DNA of 64,000 bases, from assembly GCF_033097505.1 (NCBI RefSeq), contig NZ_AP028654.1, positions 636,001 to 700,000 of the forward strand. The letters run 5' to 3'. The notes under the pieces were generated by a model. It had not been told where the DNA came from and searched no databases. It was given only the letters and a program-made list of their open reading frames with translations. Below, one piece after another: positions 10,755-19,543 of the stretch (the first letter of the stretch is position 1; the number at the start of each line of letters is the position of its first letter). This DNA comes from Helicovermis profundi (lineage in GTDB: Bacteria; Bacillota; Clostridia; Peptostreptococcales; Acidaminobacteraceae). A program made the translations under genes and the position numbers.

Positions 10755-11822
10755 ATGAAAAAAACAACTGATTTTGACATATTGCTTTCTTCTAATAAAT
10801 GGAAATATACTGCGTTTAGTGTACTATTTATTTTTCTTTCACTTCTATCATTTATATTTATTTCTCATTTAGTAAATACGAGTATTACTAGTATTAATTT
10901 TAAAATATTTACATATGATTTATTTATTAAATTAACCGTTTTAATGTTAATTTATTTTGCTATGGATGCTTTAAGATTATATTATATTTTAAAATCTATT
11001 CATCAAAATATTGAAGTGAAATATTTGATGAAATTAGTTTTTGTAAATATGTTTATTTCAGGTATAACTCCTCTTGCGACAGGTGGAGGATTTGTACAAG
11101 TTTATTATCTTATTAAAAAGGGTATATCTTTAGGAGATGCTGTTGTTTCAACAACAATTAGAACTGCAATTCCAATTGTATTTTTTATTATTATGACTCC
11201 TATAGTACTGATTGTTGATAAGGACTATATAAATTTGTTTTCAAATGGATTTTCACTTCCAATAATCACCATAGGGGTTTTAATTTATGTTGCAATTGCT
11301 CTAGTATTTTATAAGCTTTTAAATAATATAAAATCAATTAAGTGGTTTTTTTATAAACTACTAAAATTTGCTATAAAGAAAAGAATAATTTCTAAAAAAA
11401 CATTTAAAAAGGTGATTAGAATAGTTTTTAAAGAGCTTGATAATTTTATAAAAAGTATAAAAAAATTCTTCCATTCTGATTCCAAAAATATATTTTTATC
11501 AGTATTATTTTCATTATTGTTTTTATTTTCATTGTTTTTATTTCCAGTACTAATAGTTAATGATCTTGGTTACAATGTTTCTTTAGCTTCTATTATTGGA
11601 ATTCAAATCATAGTAACATTTATTATGTATTTTGCACCGACACCAGGTGCAACAGGAATTGCAGAAGGTAGTTTTGCGATTATTTTTGCGCAATTTGTAG
11701 ATAAATCCAATATTTTATCTGTAATATTTATTTGGAGATTTTTTACTATGTATATTGGGGTATTTATTGGAATGTTGATATTTTTTACAGGAATAGTTAA
11801 AAGTAAATTTAGTAATAAATAA
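10755..11822 (+). CDS. Flippase-like integral membrane protein, YbhN/MprF N-domain family (LPG_synthase_TM)
   Basis: This is a multi-pass membrane protein of about 355 residues with roughly eight hydrophobic segments. It matches the family that includes the MprF flippase domain, YbhN and AglD-like proteins. Diagnostic stretches are GITPLATGGGFVQVYYL near residue 105 and APTPGATGIAEGSF near residue 290. ATG 10755 is preferred over an upstream TTG (10713) because AAGGTG lies just before it. Proteins of this family act in membrane lipid or glycolipid transfer, but the substrate cannot be read from sequence. The next two genes encode a glycosyltransferase fusion and an acyltransferase-like protein, which suggests a joint role in making or moving a membrane glycolipid. 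Confidence 0.8.
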   Translation: MKKTTDFDILLSSNKWKYTAFSVLFIFLSLLSFIFISHLVNTSITSINFKIFTYDLFIKLTVLMLIYFAMDALRLYYILKSIHQNIEVKYLMKLVFVNMFISGITPLATGGGFVQVYYLIKKGISLGDAVVSTTIRTAIPIVFFIIMTPIVLIVDKDYINLFSNGFSLPIITIGVLIYVAIALVFYKLLNNIKSIKWFFYKLLKFAIKKRIISKKTFKKVIRIVFKELDNFIKSIKKFFHSDSKNIFLSVLFSLLFLFSLFLFPVLIVNDLGYNVSLASIIGIQIIVTFIMYFAPTPGATGIAEGSFAIIFAQFVDKSNILSVIFIWRFFTMYIGVFIGMLIFFTGIVKSKFSNK

Positions 11823-11900
11823 TGAGTAAGTAATAAACAAAATTAAAGCGATATTATTTTAGAAATTTAAAAAACAAGAAGATGATAATGGGGAATTTAA

Positions 11901-14162
11901 ATGAATAAAAAAAAGATTTTAAAAATACTAATTCATATAAATATTGTACTTATACTAATTGTAGCGCTTTATAAAGGCTACTTAAGTGTTTATGAAAGCA
12001 ATTTTGAGTCAATAAATATTAATAGTATAAATAGAATTGAAAATAAAAACAAAGATAGCAACAATATATCTTTTGCCGTAGCAGGAAATATTAACAATTC
12101 TATTGATATTTTTGATAAGCAAATAGTAAAAAATATAAATGATGATAAAAGTATTGATTTTGTAATATCTACAGGGAATGCAGTGCTTGATGGTGCAGAA
12201 GATAAATATAGAATAATCAATAAGAGTCTAAAAAAACTTAATGTTCCTTTTGTTGATTGTTTTGGAGAAAACGAATTATCTGATGGCGGTGATGTAAGAT
12301 TTTATAAACATTTTGGACCATATTATTTTTCGTATAGCTTAAATGATTCAGTTTTTATTTTCTTAGATACTACGGTTAAAACTTCTAAAGAGTGGCAAAA
12401 AAAATGGCTTGTAAATGAGCTTGATAATGCAAAAGAATATAAATATAAATTTGTAGTAATGAACAAGCCGCCTTTTAAGATTGAAGAAAATTCGATGATA
12501 ATAGGTAATAGTGATAGCTATATTAAAGACAAAGACTACAGTGAGTTTTTGATTAATACTTTTTCAAAGTATCAGGTAACAGCAGTCTTTGCATCTTCAG
12601 TAAATACATATGAGAATAAAATAATAAAAAATGTAAATTATTTTATAACTGGAGGAGCGGGTGGATTTATTTTAAATAGTCCTGAAAATTTTTATCATTA
12701 TATTAAAGTAACTTTTTCGTCAAGTGGAGTAAAATATTTAGTTGTTAAACAGGAACTTAGTAGAAATTCTTTTTATAGAATAACTGAAAATATTTGGATT
12801 TTTATTCATTCTATTTTCTATACAAATTGGATAAGTTTATTATTTATATTATCAATTATACTAGCTATTGGAATATTTATCTATTCCCTAGCATTTGTCG
12901 AAAAAAATTTTTATAGAGATTTTAATGCTGAAAATACAGAAAATTATAATGAAAAAAAATTGTGTATTGCTATTTTTACTAACAATTATTTTCCTTTTGT
13001 TGGTGGTGTACCAATTTCTATAAAAAGAACCGTTAATAGTTTAAGAGATAATGGTCATGATGTATATATTTTTGCACCAGATTATGGAATGAATAGAGCT
13101 AAAATTATTATAGAAGAAAAGAATATTTATAGATTTAAAGCAATTTTTCATTATAAAAATAATAATTTGAATTTTCCAATTGTAAATGCATTTTTACCTG
13201 AAATCGAAAAACAATTTATAAAGCATAAATTTGATATTATACATGTACAACACCCATTTTGGATGGGAAAAAAAGGATTGAAATTAGGACTGAAATATAA
13301 TATACCAGTAGTATTAACATATCATACTAAGTTTGAAGATTATGCACATTTATTACCGTTTTTCAGAAATTTATTTAAAAATACTATTTCACATAAATTA
13401 ATAAAAAGATTTGCTCAAAACTGTACTAGTATTATAGCGCCAACAAATACTGTAAGTGAGTATTTAAGAAACATTGGAGTAAGTAGGTATATAGATGTAA
13501 TTCAAACAGGTGTCGATTTAGATGTTTATCAAAATGTTAAGGAAGATGAACTTAATGAATTAATAAATATGAACAAAGCAAACAATGAAATTGTGCTGTG
13601 TTCTGTCTTAAGGCTTTCTAAGGAAAAAAATATTGATTTTTTAATTGATGGCATTAAATATATTAAAGAACACACGAGAGTGCCTTTTAAATGTCTAATT
13701 GTTGGAGATGGTCCTGAAAAGAGTAGAATTTATGAAAAAATAAAACAATATAAATTGACTACAGAAGTAGAACTCGTTGGACTTGTTAAGCCGAAAGAAG
13801 TTAGTAAATACTATATAGCATCTGATATTTTTGTATTCAGTTCTAAATCAGAAACACAGGGCATGGTAATACTTGAAGCAATGGCTGGTGGGTGTCCTAC
13901 AGTAGCAATTCGTTCAAGTGGAATTGATGATTTAATTGAAAATAATTTTAATGGTTATAAAACAAAAGATGATATAAAAGATTGGTCAGAAAAGTTAATC
14001 TATTTAATGAAAAATAAATTAGTATTAGATAAGTTAGGTGAAAATGCATATAAATTTTCAAAAAATTATTCAAAAGAAGAAATTGTAAAAAGAATTATTA
14101 GTATTTATAAAAAATCTATAGAAAACTATAATGATTTTGAATTTCTAAATGGCAAAAATTAG
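11901..14162 (+). CDS. Fusion: membrane-anchored degenerate metallophosphoesterase domain plus GT4 glycosyltransferase
   Basis: This protein has 753 residues. A transmembrane anchor (about 8-27) is followed by a calcineurin-like phosphoesterase fold (about 55-285), a second hydrophobic segment (about 310-332) and a cytosolic GT-B glycosyltransferase of family GT4 (about 353-745). The GT4 part looks functional: FVGGVPISI at its start, LTYHTKFEDYAH, and an EX7E motif inside ETQGMVILEA. It resembles diacylglycerol glucosyltransferases. The phosphoesterase half keeps the family skeleton but lacks every usual metal ligand. GDxH is GNIN (62-65), GD is GN (92-93), GNHE is GENE (122-125), the HHPPF-like motif is MNKPPF (N188), and GHxHxYE is SSVNTYE. 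It is therefore probably a binding or regulatory module outside the membrane. The neighbours support a glycolipid pathway. Confidence 0.8.
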   Translation: MNKKKILKILIHINIVLILIVALYKGYLSVYESNFESININSINRIENKNKDSNNISFAVAGNINNSIDIFDKQIVKNINDDKSIDFVISTGNAVLDGAEDKYRIINKSLKKLNVPFVDCFGENELSDGGDVRFYKHFGPYYFSYSLNDSVFIFLDTTVKTSKEWQKKWLVNELDNAKEYKYKFVVMNKPPFKIEENSMIIGNSDSYIKDKDYSEFLINTFSKYQVTAVFASSVNTYENKIIKNVNYFITGGAGGFILNSPENFYHYIKVTFSSSGVKYLVVKQELSRNSFYRITENIWIFIHSIFYTNWISLLFILSIILAIGIFIYSLAFVEKNFYRDFNAENTENYNEKKLCIAIFTNNYFPFVGGVPISIKRTVNSLRDNGHDVYIFAPDYGMNRAKIIIEEKNIYRFKAIFHYKNNNLNFPIVNAFLPEIEKQFIKHKFDIIHVQHPFWMGKKGLKLGLKYNIPVVLTYHTKFEDYAHLLPFFRNLFKNTISHKLIKRFAQNCTSIIAPTNTVSEYLRNIGVSRYIDVIQTGVDLDVYQNVKEDELNELINMNKANNEIVLCSVLRLSKEKNIDFLIDGIKYIKEHTRVPFKCLIVGDGPEKSRIYEKIKQYKLTTEVELVGLVKPKEVSKYYIASDIFVFSSKSETQGMVILEAMAGGCPTVAIRSSGIDDLIENNFNGYKTKDDIKDWSEKLIYLMKNKLVLDKLGENAYKFSKNYSKEEIVKRIISIYKKSIENYNDFEFLNGKN

Positions 14163-14255
14163 CATGAATAATTATGAATAAAAAACAAATGAATATATAG
14201 TATAAAATTAGATTGTTTTAATAATACTGTTATATTTGAAAGGTGAGATAAATTA

Positions 14256-14894
14256 GTGGGGAGATTTGATGTATATTATAAAAAGATAATAAGTAAAATT
14301 TTTATTAAATATATAGATTTTGTGTTTAAGACAAGTAAAATAATAAAAAATGAAAATTTTAATTTGCTTAAAAATGAGAATAAAGAAAAGTATATTGTGC
14401 TTTTTTGGCATGGTGATAGTTATTCTCTTAATCCTTTTTTAAAAGGTGAGAGCTTGTATGTAATTACTACTGCCGATTCTAGAGGAGATTATATAACTGA
14501 TCTATGTAATTTCTATGGTTATAAAACGTTTAGAGTACCAGATGAAACAAATGGGGAGGGAAATTTTCTTCGTAAAATTAGAAAAGAAATTGATTTTGGA
14601 GATAAAAGTAATCTTGCAGTCGCAATGGATGGTCCACTTGGACCATTCCATGAGCCAAAATCAATTTCGTTTGTTTTAGCGTTACTAACAAAAAGAAAAG
14701 TAATTAAGGTATCAATCCACACTAAATGTAAAATCAGTCTATATAAAAGATGGGATAATTACTCTATACCACTACCTTTTAACACTATCACAATAGGTGT
14801 AAGTGAGCCTATAGAAGTAGACCGAGACGACAGGAAAAATGATTTTTTAAAGATTAAAGAACTTCTTAAAAACGAGATAAATGTAGAAAAATAA
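14256..14894 (+). CDS. DUF374 / lysophospholipid acyltransferase-like protein
   Basis: A 212-residue protein of the DUF374 group, related to lysophospholipid acyltransferases. The motif FWHGDS (near residue 50) stands where acyltransferases have their catalytic histidine-acid motif. The stretch VAMDGPLGPFHEPK (near residue 130) corresponds to the substrate-binding region typical of this family. The start is GTG, placed 9 bases after AAGGTGAG. It lies 94 bases after the glycosyltransferase fusion and is followed by a strong terminator, so the three genes 10755-14894 may form one unit. The acyl acceptor is unknown; a lipid A-like or glycolipid acceptor is only a guess. Confidence 0.75.
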   Translation: MGRFDVYYKKIISKIFIKYIDFVFKTSKIIKNENFNLLKNENKEKYIVLFWHGDSYSLNPFLKGESLYVITTADSRGDYITDLCNFYGYKTFRVPDETNGEGNFLRKIRKEIDFGDKSNLAVAMDGPLGPFHEPKSISFVLALLTKRKVIKVSIHTKCKISLYKRWDNYSIPLPFNTITIGVSEPIEVDRDDRKNDFLKIKELLKNEINVEK

Positions 14895-14940
14895 TTGTAA
14901 ATGAACTAGCTTTGAAGAATATTTTTGACTTTAATTTTTT

Positions 14941-14982
14941 TTAGCCATATATTTATAATATAAATATATGGCTAATTTTTTT
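14941..14982 (+). terminator. Intrinsic terminator after the lipid-module genes
   Basis: A perfect 15-bp stem pairs TTAGCCATATATTTA (14941-14955) with 14961-14975, followed by a T-rich run. It closes the transcript that begins upstream of the glycosyltransferase genes. Confidence 0.85.
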
Positions 14983-15100
14983 ATTTTCTTTATAGTCATA
15001 TCGGAAATTATCAGAATGTTCACATTTTGTAAATATTTTGTAAACAAAAGAGTTGTACAATTATACTAAGTTTATTGTTTATAAAAAAAGGATACTGTAA

Positions 15101-15367
15101 AGTATCCTTTGAAATAGAAACTTTGCTTCTACGATTAATAGGTTTAATAGTCTTATTGTATTCAATCAAAAATAGATAATCTTGTTTATAGAATTTTAAA
15201 ATAGTAGGAAGTACATCAGTTTTAAACTTTTGATATTTAGGGCTGAAAAATTCTTCATGCTTCCATTGTTTAAATGGAGTTAACCTAATGATGAATAAAT
15301 TTAATTTGTAGATTTGCTTATGTAAGTCTTGAATATATAGTAATAAAAATTGTATAATTGAAACCAT
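15101..15367 (-). pseudogene. Transposase N-terminal fragment (left IS copy)
   Basis: On the minus strand an AAAGGAG site at about 15376-15382 precedes ATG 15367. The first about 85 codons encode the start of a transposase, with the stretch KPINRRSKVSISKDT. In the right copy the same frame continues into a CPRC zinc-finger-like segment. Here the frame runs across the deletion joint and then into unrelated sequence, so the product cannot be active. The catalytic domain is absent. Confidence 0.65.
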
Positions 15368-15448
15368 AGCGATGTCTCCTTTCTTTTAGGAAAATTAGGT
15401 TTTTGGTGAATCAATTATACTAAAAAAAGAGGGGGGCGCTATATTTTT

Positions 15449-15477
15449 TTGAAACGTTTATATTTCAATGATTATAG
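15449..15477 (+). promoter_or_regulatory. Outward-facing promoter at the IS end, reading into crp-like gene
   Basis: TTGAAA (15449-15454) and TTATAG (15472-15477) are separated by 17 bases. The same pair occurs in the right IS copy upstream of msrAB. It points out of the element and towards the regulator gene at 15638. Confidence 0.5.
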
Positions 15478-15637
15478 ATGAATTAGAAAGAAAAAAGTGT
15501 ACACTACTAAATCAGTTAAAGGGGAATATCTATGGATGTTGGAACAAATTTTGTTTTTTAAAATTCATCTAAAGAAATTACTTAATAAAATGCACCTAAC
15601 ACCAAAATATTTGTATAATAAAGTAGGAGTGAATAAT

Positions 15638-16228
15638 ATGTATGAAGAATTGATTAGCTATGTAAAGCAGTTTTCGGATCTTGATGATGATTATATATTG
15701 AGAATGGTTAAAGGCGTTCCAATTATGACGTTTAAAAAGGGGCATATACTACAAAGTCAAGGAAATTCTATAGAAAAATGTTTTTTTGTTTTGAAAGGGA
15801 TTGTCAAACAATTTACTTTAAAGGAAGATGGAAAAGAAGTCATATCTAATTTTTATACTGAGGGAGATTTTATTGGTATATTTAGTCAGCAAAATAATAT
15901 TATTTCTGAATATTCCTTGCAGTGTATGGAAGATACAAGAGTACTTATAGCTGATAATAATTCAGATGTGAAGGCTTACGATGATTTTCCAGAATTGATA
16001 GAAATTATACCTAAAATGTTGGAGATGAGAATCGCTGAAATGCAGGAAAGATTATCAATGTTTATTGGTAGTAGCCCAGAAAAACGATTTAAAATCATAA
16101 TGGAAACTCGTCCAAATCTAATTGAACGAGTTCCGCAGAATCAGCTTTCAAATTACTTAGGTATTACGCCTGAATCATTTAGTCGAATTAAGAAACGAAT
16201 TTATAATAATCTAAGAAGTTCCAAATAG
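15638..16228 (+). CDS. Crp/Fnr family transcriptional regulator
   Basis: A 196-residue regulator with an N-terminal cyclic-nucleotide-binding-like beta-roll (residues about 25-110, with KKGHILQSQGN and EGDFIGIF) and a C-terminal Crp-type helix-turn-helix (VPQNQLSNYLGITPESFSR). No cysteine cluster typical of FNR [4Fe-4S] proteins is seen, and the phosphate-binding cassette of true Crp is not obvious, so the ligand is unknown. ATG 15638 is chosen because TAGGAG lies 8 bases upstream; the frame stays open further upstream without a good start. The 3' end overlaps the convergent DUF4386 remnant by 18 bases. A truncated second copy lies at 19219. Confidence 0.85.
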   Translation: MYEELISYVKQFSDLDDDYILRMVKGVPIMTFKKGHILQSQGNSIEKCFFVLKGIVKQFTLKEDGKEVISNFYTEGDFIGIFSQQNNIISEYSLQCMEDTRVLIADNNSDVKAYDDFPELIEIIPKMLEMRIAEMQERLSMFIGSSPEKRFKIIMETRPNLIERVPQNQLSNYLGITPESFSRIKKRIYNNLRSSK

Positions 16229-16650
16229 AGACTTTAATTTGTTTGATTTAACAAATAGCCACACTCCAAATCCAAGTTCGCCAAATGTCATTGGAATCAT
16301 AAATAACGTATTTATAAGCCTTACTATATTCGAATATGATAGTATAATGATATGAAGTGTTTCAACAATTATATATCCGACGCCTCCAATAACTAGTAGT
16401 ATAGATATTAATCTGGGTAGTTTTGTAGCTTTAAAGGTTAGTCCGAGAGCAATTAGATGACAACCAAATATTATAAGATCAAATGACCAGATTGAATTGA
16501 ATTTTTCTATTAAAGTGATTGCACTATAAGCAGTTCTTATATCAATGGTTTGAGATAGATATATAAGTTTACTAATAGCAAAAGTAAGAAATATTGAGTA
16601 AAGTAATCGAGTTATACCGATTACTTTTCCTTTTTTAGATTAATTAAGCT
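15903..16650. repeat. 745-bp direct repeat, copy A (crp 3' half plus DUF4386 3' part)
   Basis: It matches 19219-19969 in direct orientation with only scattered single-base differences and one single-base indel in an A-run. Copy A carries the complete regulator but a truncated DUF4386; copy B carries the reverse. Recombination between A and B would delete about 3.3 kb and restore one intact convergent pair. Confidence 0.9.
16211..16650 (-). pseudogene. DUF4386 gene remnant (C-terminal part of first duplicate)
   Basis: This is nearly identical to the 3' two thirds of the complete DUF4386 gene at 19527-20219. It lacks the first about 85 codons and has a one-base deletion in an A-run near 16636 (six A where the complete gene has seven), which shifts the frame. 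At its 5' edge it joins a short SDR stub at the shared bases AGCT (16647-16650). Confidence 0.85.
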
Positions 16651-16685
16651 CCACTTCCTGCTCCTGTAATAAGTACTTTATTCAT
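16644..16685 (-). pseudogene. Twelve-codon stub of a short-chain dehydrogenase/reductase gene
   Basis: On the minus strand AGGAGGTT (16691-16698) precedes ATG 16685, which opens the peptide MNKVLITGAGSG followed by A and a stop. VLITGAGSG is the start of the Rossmann TGxxxGxG motif of SDR enzymes. The rest of the gene has been replaced by DUF4386 sequence. Both the ribosome site and start codon survive, so the tiny frame may still be translated. Confidence 0.6.
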
Positions 16686-16780
16686 ATTTTAACCTCCTGT
16701 GTTAATTCGAATGATTTTATTATTTGAATAGGATATACTTAATTAGACAACAAAACATTATATTATAATTACAAATAAAA

Positions 16781-16822
16781 AACTCTAAGTAGTAACTTTT
16801 TAAAAGTTTATTACTTAGAGTT
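16781..16822 (-). terminator. Intrinsic terminator after the serine hydrolase gene
   Basis: A stem of about 20 bp built from AACTCTAAGTAGTAACTTTT (16781-16800) and 16801-16822, with one bulge. On the minus strand it is followed by a T-run, so it ends transcription coming from the hydrolase gene. Confidence 0.8.
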
Positions 16823-16874
16823 AATTTCAAGCTATATCATTATGTGCCTGATACCACTCATTATCATCAAACCC

Positions 16875-17903
16875 TTAACGTTTAATGATCTTAAGGATAT
16901 TATTATATAATATTTCAGCTTTATTCCACATTTTACCGCCACTTGTGTTGTTGAACTGGATAACAACGGTATCAATATCTTTATGATACTTAGCGATACT
17001 TTGGTACCCTGGTAGCAAACCTGTGTGATCATAAGTGTAAAGAGAAGTGTAGAGTGCTTGTTCATCGTCTGTAAACAAAGAACCATCATTTAAAGCTCTA
17101 ATAAAGATACCAACATCTTCTATTGTAGCAACCATGGATCCAGCAGAATTAGCAAAATCATTGTATTTAACATCCCATTCGTATCCAACAGAATAACCAC
17201 TCATGACATTCTCTATAGGTACATCAGTCAGCAAATTATAAGTATTCTTAAGCCCTAAAGGCTTCAATATCTCATTGTTAATAAATTCATGATGACTGTA
17301 CCCCAGGGTCTTGTCAAGAATGTCACCAATCAATAAATAATTCGTATTGGAATAACTATATTTGTTGTCTGGTTCAAAGTCAGCTGCTTCATCCAACACT
17401 AGTTCTAGAGCTGTTTCATTGGTCGTCGGTATATAATCCCATGAGAAATCAGGATCGTCTACAAAATTAGGAATACCACTTCTATGTTGTAGCATCATCT
17501 TTAAAGTAATTTTATCAGCATATTCAATTCGACCAACAAGTTCAGGTAACAGACTAGAAAGTGTATCATCTACTGATAACATATCAGCATCAATCAATTT
17601 AGTCGTAGCTGCTGCAATATAAAGTTTACTGATACTTGCAATCTTAAATAGTGTCTCAGGATTTGCTGGTATTTCATTTTCTCTGTTTTGCCAACCTGAA
17701 GCATAAGTCTCAACCTCACCTGCCCGATCAACATACACAATAACGCCATCAAATCCATTATCTGCTGCGTACTCTATTTCATTTTGAATGTCATCTTGTA
17801 ATGGTGCCATCCAGTATGACAAGATACTCCATGGAATGAAAAACATTGAAATACCAGTGCTAATAACTAGTATTAGAATGATTATTAGTTTTTTTATTTT
17901 CAT
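16875..17903 (-). CDS. Serine hydrolase, beta-lactamase/D-alanyl-D-alanine carboxypeptidase (class C-like) family
   Basis: A 342-residue exported or membrane-anchored enzyme. The N-terminal hydrophobic segment (about 4-28) has no lipobox. The serine penicillin-recognising motifs are present: SISK (nucleophile Ser and Lys) near residue 85, YSNTN (Y-x-N) near 185 and HTG near 305 in place of KTG. Such proteins range from peptidoglycan peptidases to esterases, so the substrate is open. The start at 17903 has AAAGGAA upstream and is preferred to an ATG 16 codons earlier. Base composition and codon choice look less AT-rich than in the neighbours, which suggests acquisition. It lies between the two duplicated crp/DUF4386 segments and has its own terminator. 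Confidence 0.85.
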   Translation of the reverse strand: MKIKKLIIILILVISTGISMFFIPWSILSYWMAPLQDDIQNEIEYAADNGFDGVIVYVDRAGEVETYASGWQNRENEIPANPETLFKIASISKLYIAAATTKLIDADMLSVDDTLSSLLPELVGRIEYADKITLKMMLQHRSGIPNFVDDPDFSWDYIPTTNETALELVLDEAADFEPDNKYSYSNTNYLLIGDILDKTLGYSHHEFINNEILKPLGLKNTYNLLTDVPIENVMSGYSVGYEWDVKYNDFANSAGSMVATIEDVGIFIRALNDGSLFTDDEQALYTSLYTYDHTGLLPGYQSIAKYHKDIDTVVIQFNNTSGGKMWNKAEILYNNILKIIKR

Positions 17904-18047
17904 ATTTATTCCTTTCAAATCAACCACTTTATTTATGTGATGTATCAACACCTTAAACTTAACCTTATAAGTCTAGTATATACAATAGTAATAACTTATG
18001 ATAGTGTCGATCATTAACTTTCTCATTTAATATTACCTTGTTTCTAG

Positions 18048-18420
18048 TTAGATCAAAATGATACTTTTAACGATGAATTTATATTTTGGTCCAAGTGCAA
18101 TTACTAAAGCCTCCAGAGTACATAGAAAGGCAAACCAGCATAGTGCTCTAATTCTTACTTTTACCTTTAATTATTTTCATTTAATTCATAATTCTTAATA
18201 AACTCGTATAACTCTATATGGTTATAGCCATCTATAATTTCATAAACCAAATCTCCTACCAGTACATATTTTTCGTTAACGAAATGAAGAAATGATCCAT
18301 CACCATCATTACCAATATATAACACAATTTCTAATCGTGGCGTTAGCTTTAATCTCGAACGATTTATACTTTTTTTAAATTTTACCTCATCTAATAACTC
18401 ATATACAATTTATCTATTTT
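18048..18420 (-). pseudogene. Decayed coding remnants, unknown family
   Basis: On the minus strand two adjoining open stretches without start codons can be read. One (stop at 18167) contains LEIVLYIGNDGDGSFLHF and ends in NYELNENN; its 5' end continues in another frame with SRKYIVTEKIDKLY, implying a frameshift near 18405. The second (stop at 18048) is hydrophobic and includes WFAFLCTLEALVIALGPKY. Neither is recognised. The rest of 17904-18519 shows no gene. Confidence 0.35.
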
Positions 18421-18519
18421 TTCTGTAACGATATATTTTCTTGAAAACCACCGCCATAGTAAATAGACCTCATAACGTTTTACGAAGCCAATATTAGCAG
18501 TACAATTGTGAACTATCAT

Positions 18520-19219
18520 TTATGAACGGTTATACCAAACAGTTTCATACACTTTCCGATAAGGGTAGTTTTCACAAATTTTCATGATTACTGACCTTGC
18601 AGTTTTTATGATTTTTCCTGCAAGAAACACATACTTTAAGCGAAACGTCTTAATTTGTTGCCTGTATTCAGTGATCGTTAAAAAATCAAACTTAAACAAC
18701 AAAAATAAGTTGTATGAAAGCATCATCATTTGAAATACTGCTTCATTAGCCCAAAACGATTTTAAGATAAGATGCCCTACGTACATATCATATTTTGCTT
18801 CTTTAATATAGTTTTCTGCATTACCTCTTTTTTCATAGGTAATGATTACTTTTTCTGATGGTAAATCTGTATTGGTAATAAAAAAAATATTGGTACTCTG
18901 CACCTGGTAAAAGTGATAATTGAACTCTATTTTTTTTAGGTTTAAGCACACGAGAAACCACAAATCTTCTTTCTTTATTTCAATTATTTAATTTGGTTTC
19001 GAGCTCAATTGTCTCTTTGCCTTCTTCACCTTCAACAAAATGTTTCTTGGAATCTGTCACTTTTGTAGTGAGTGTAGGGTAGGCTTTAGCTTTAATCAAA
19101 TACTTGCAATTAAAAGACTCTATTGTTTGAATAATCTTTTCATCAAAATAGCCACTATCCATTCGGAATAAGATTTCTAAATCATCTGTTTTTATGTTAG
19201 TTACAATTTCTTTTATCAT
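18520..19219 (-). pseudogene. IS1380-type transposase remnant (C-terminal half, frameshifted)
   Basis: Two minus-strand fragments match the catalytic part of IS1380-family DDE transposases. The upstream piece has FRMDSGYFD (a catalytic Asp motif) and the downstream piece has YEKRGNAENYIKEAKYD (the catalytic Glu region) and the typical FWANEAVFQMMMLSYNL. The frame is broken between about 18900 and 18980. The N-terminal half is missing: the fragment stops exactly where the second crp copy begins (about 19219). It is inactive. Confidence 0.75.
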
Positions 19220-19543
19220 TTCTGAATATTCCTTGCAGTGTATGGAAGATACAAGAGTACTTATAGCTGATAGTAATTCAGATGTGAAGGCTTACGATGA
19301 TTTTCCAGAATTGATAGAAATCATACCTAAAATGTTGGAGATGAGAATCGCTGAAATGCAGGAAAGTTTATCAATGTTTATTGGTAGTAGCCCAGAAAAA
19401 TGATTTAAAATCATAATGGGAACTCGTTCAAATCTAATTGAACGAGTTCCGCAGAATCAGCTTTCAAATTACGTAGGTATTACGCCTGAATCATTTAGTC
19501 GAATTAAGAAACGAATTTATAATAATCTAAGAAGCTCCAAATA
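19219..19543 (+). pseudogene. Truncated second copy of the Crp/Fnr regulator
   Basis: This copy begins inside the gene at TTTCTGAATATTCC, equivalent to 15903 in the intact gene, and lacks the first about 88 codons. A CGA-to-TGA change (near 19400) adds an internal stop. The remainder is almost identical to the intact copy and overlaps the 3' end of the convergent DUF4386 gene. Confidence 0.9.

Larger units (their letters stand above)
15084..15500 (-). mobile_element. Decayed insertion sequence, left copy (internal deletion)
   Basis: This stretch is closely similar to the element at 20488-21640 and lies in the same orientation. It keeps the transposase 5' end, its ribosome site and the outer flank, plus a small hairpin from the 3' end (GGATACTGTAAAGTATCC, 15089-15106). 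About 0.8 kb is missing in the middle. The deletion joint falls at TCCTTTG, a sequence present at both edges in the longer copy, which suggests a microhomology-mediated deletion. Confidence 0.7.

Noticed and set aside
15497-15637. Longer N-terminus for the Crp-like regulator from 15497
   Set aside because: The extra segment is not like the family, and a good ribosome site precedes ATG 15638.
16832-17089. Second minus-strand frame of 85 codons at the serine hydrolase 3' end
   Set aside because: It overlaps the hydrolase in another frame and has no start signal.
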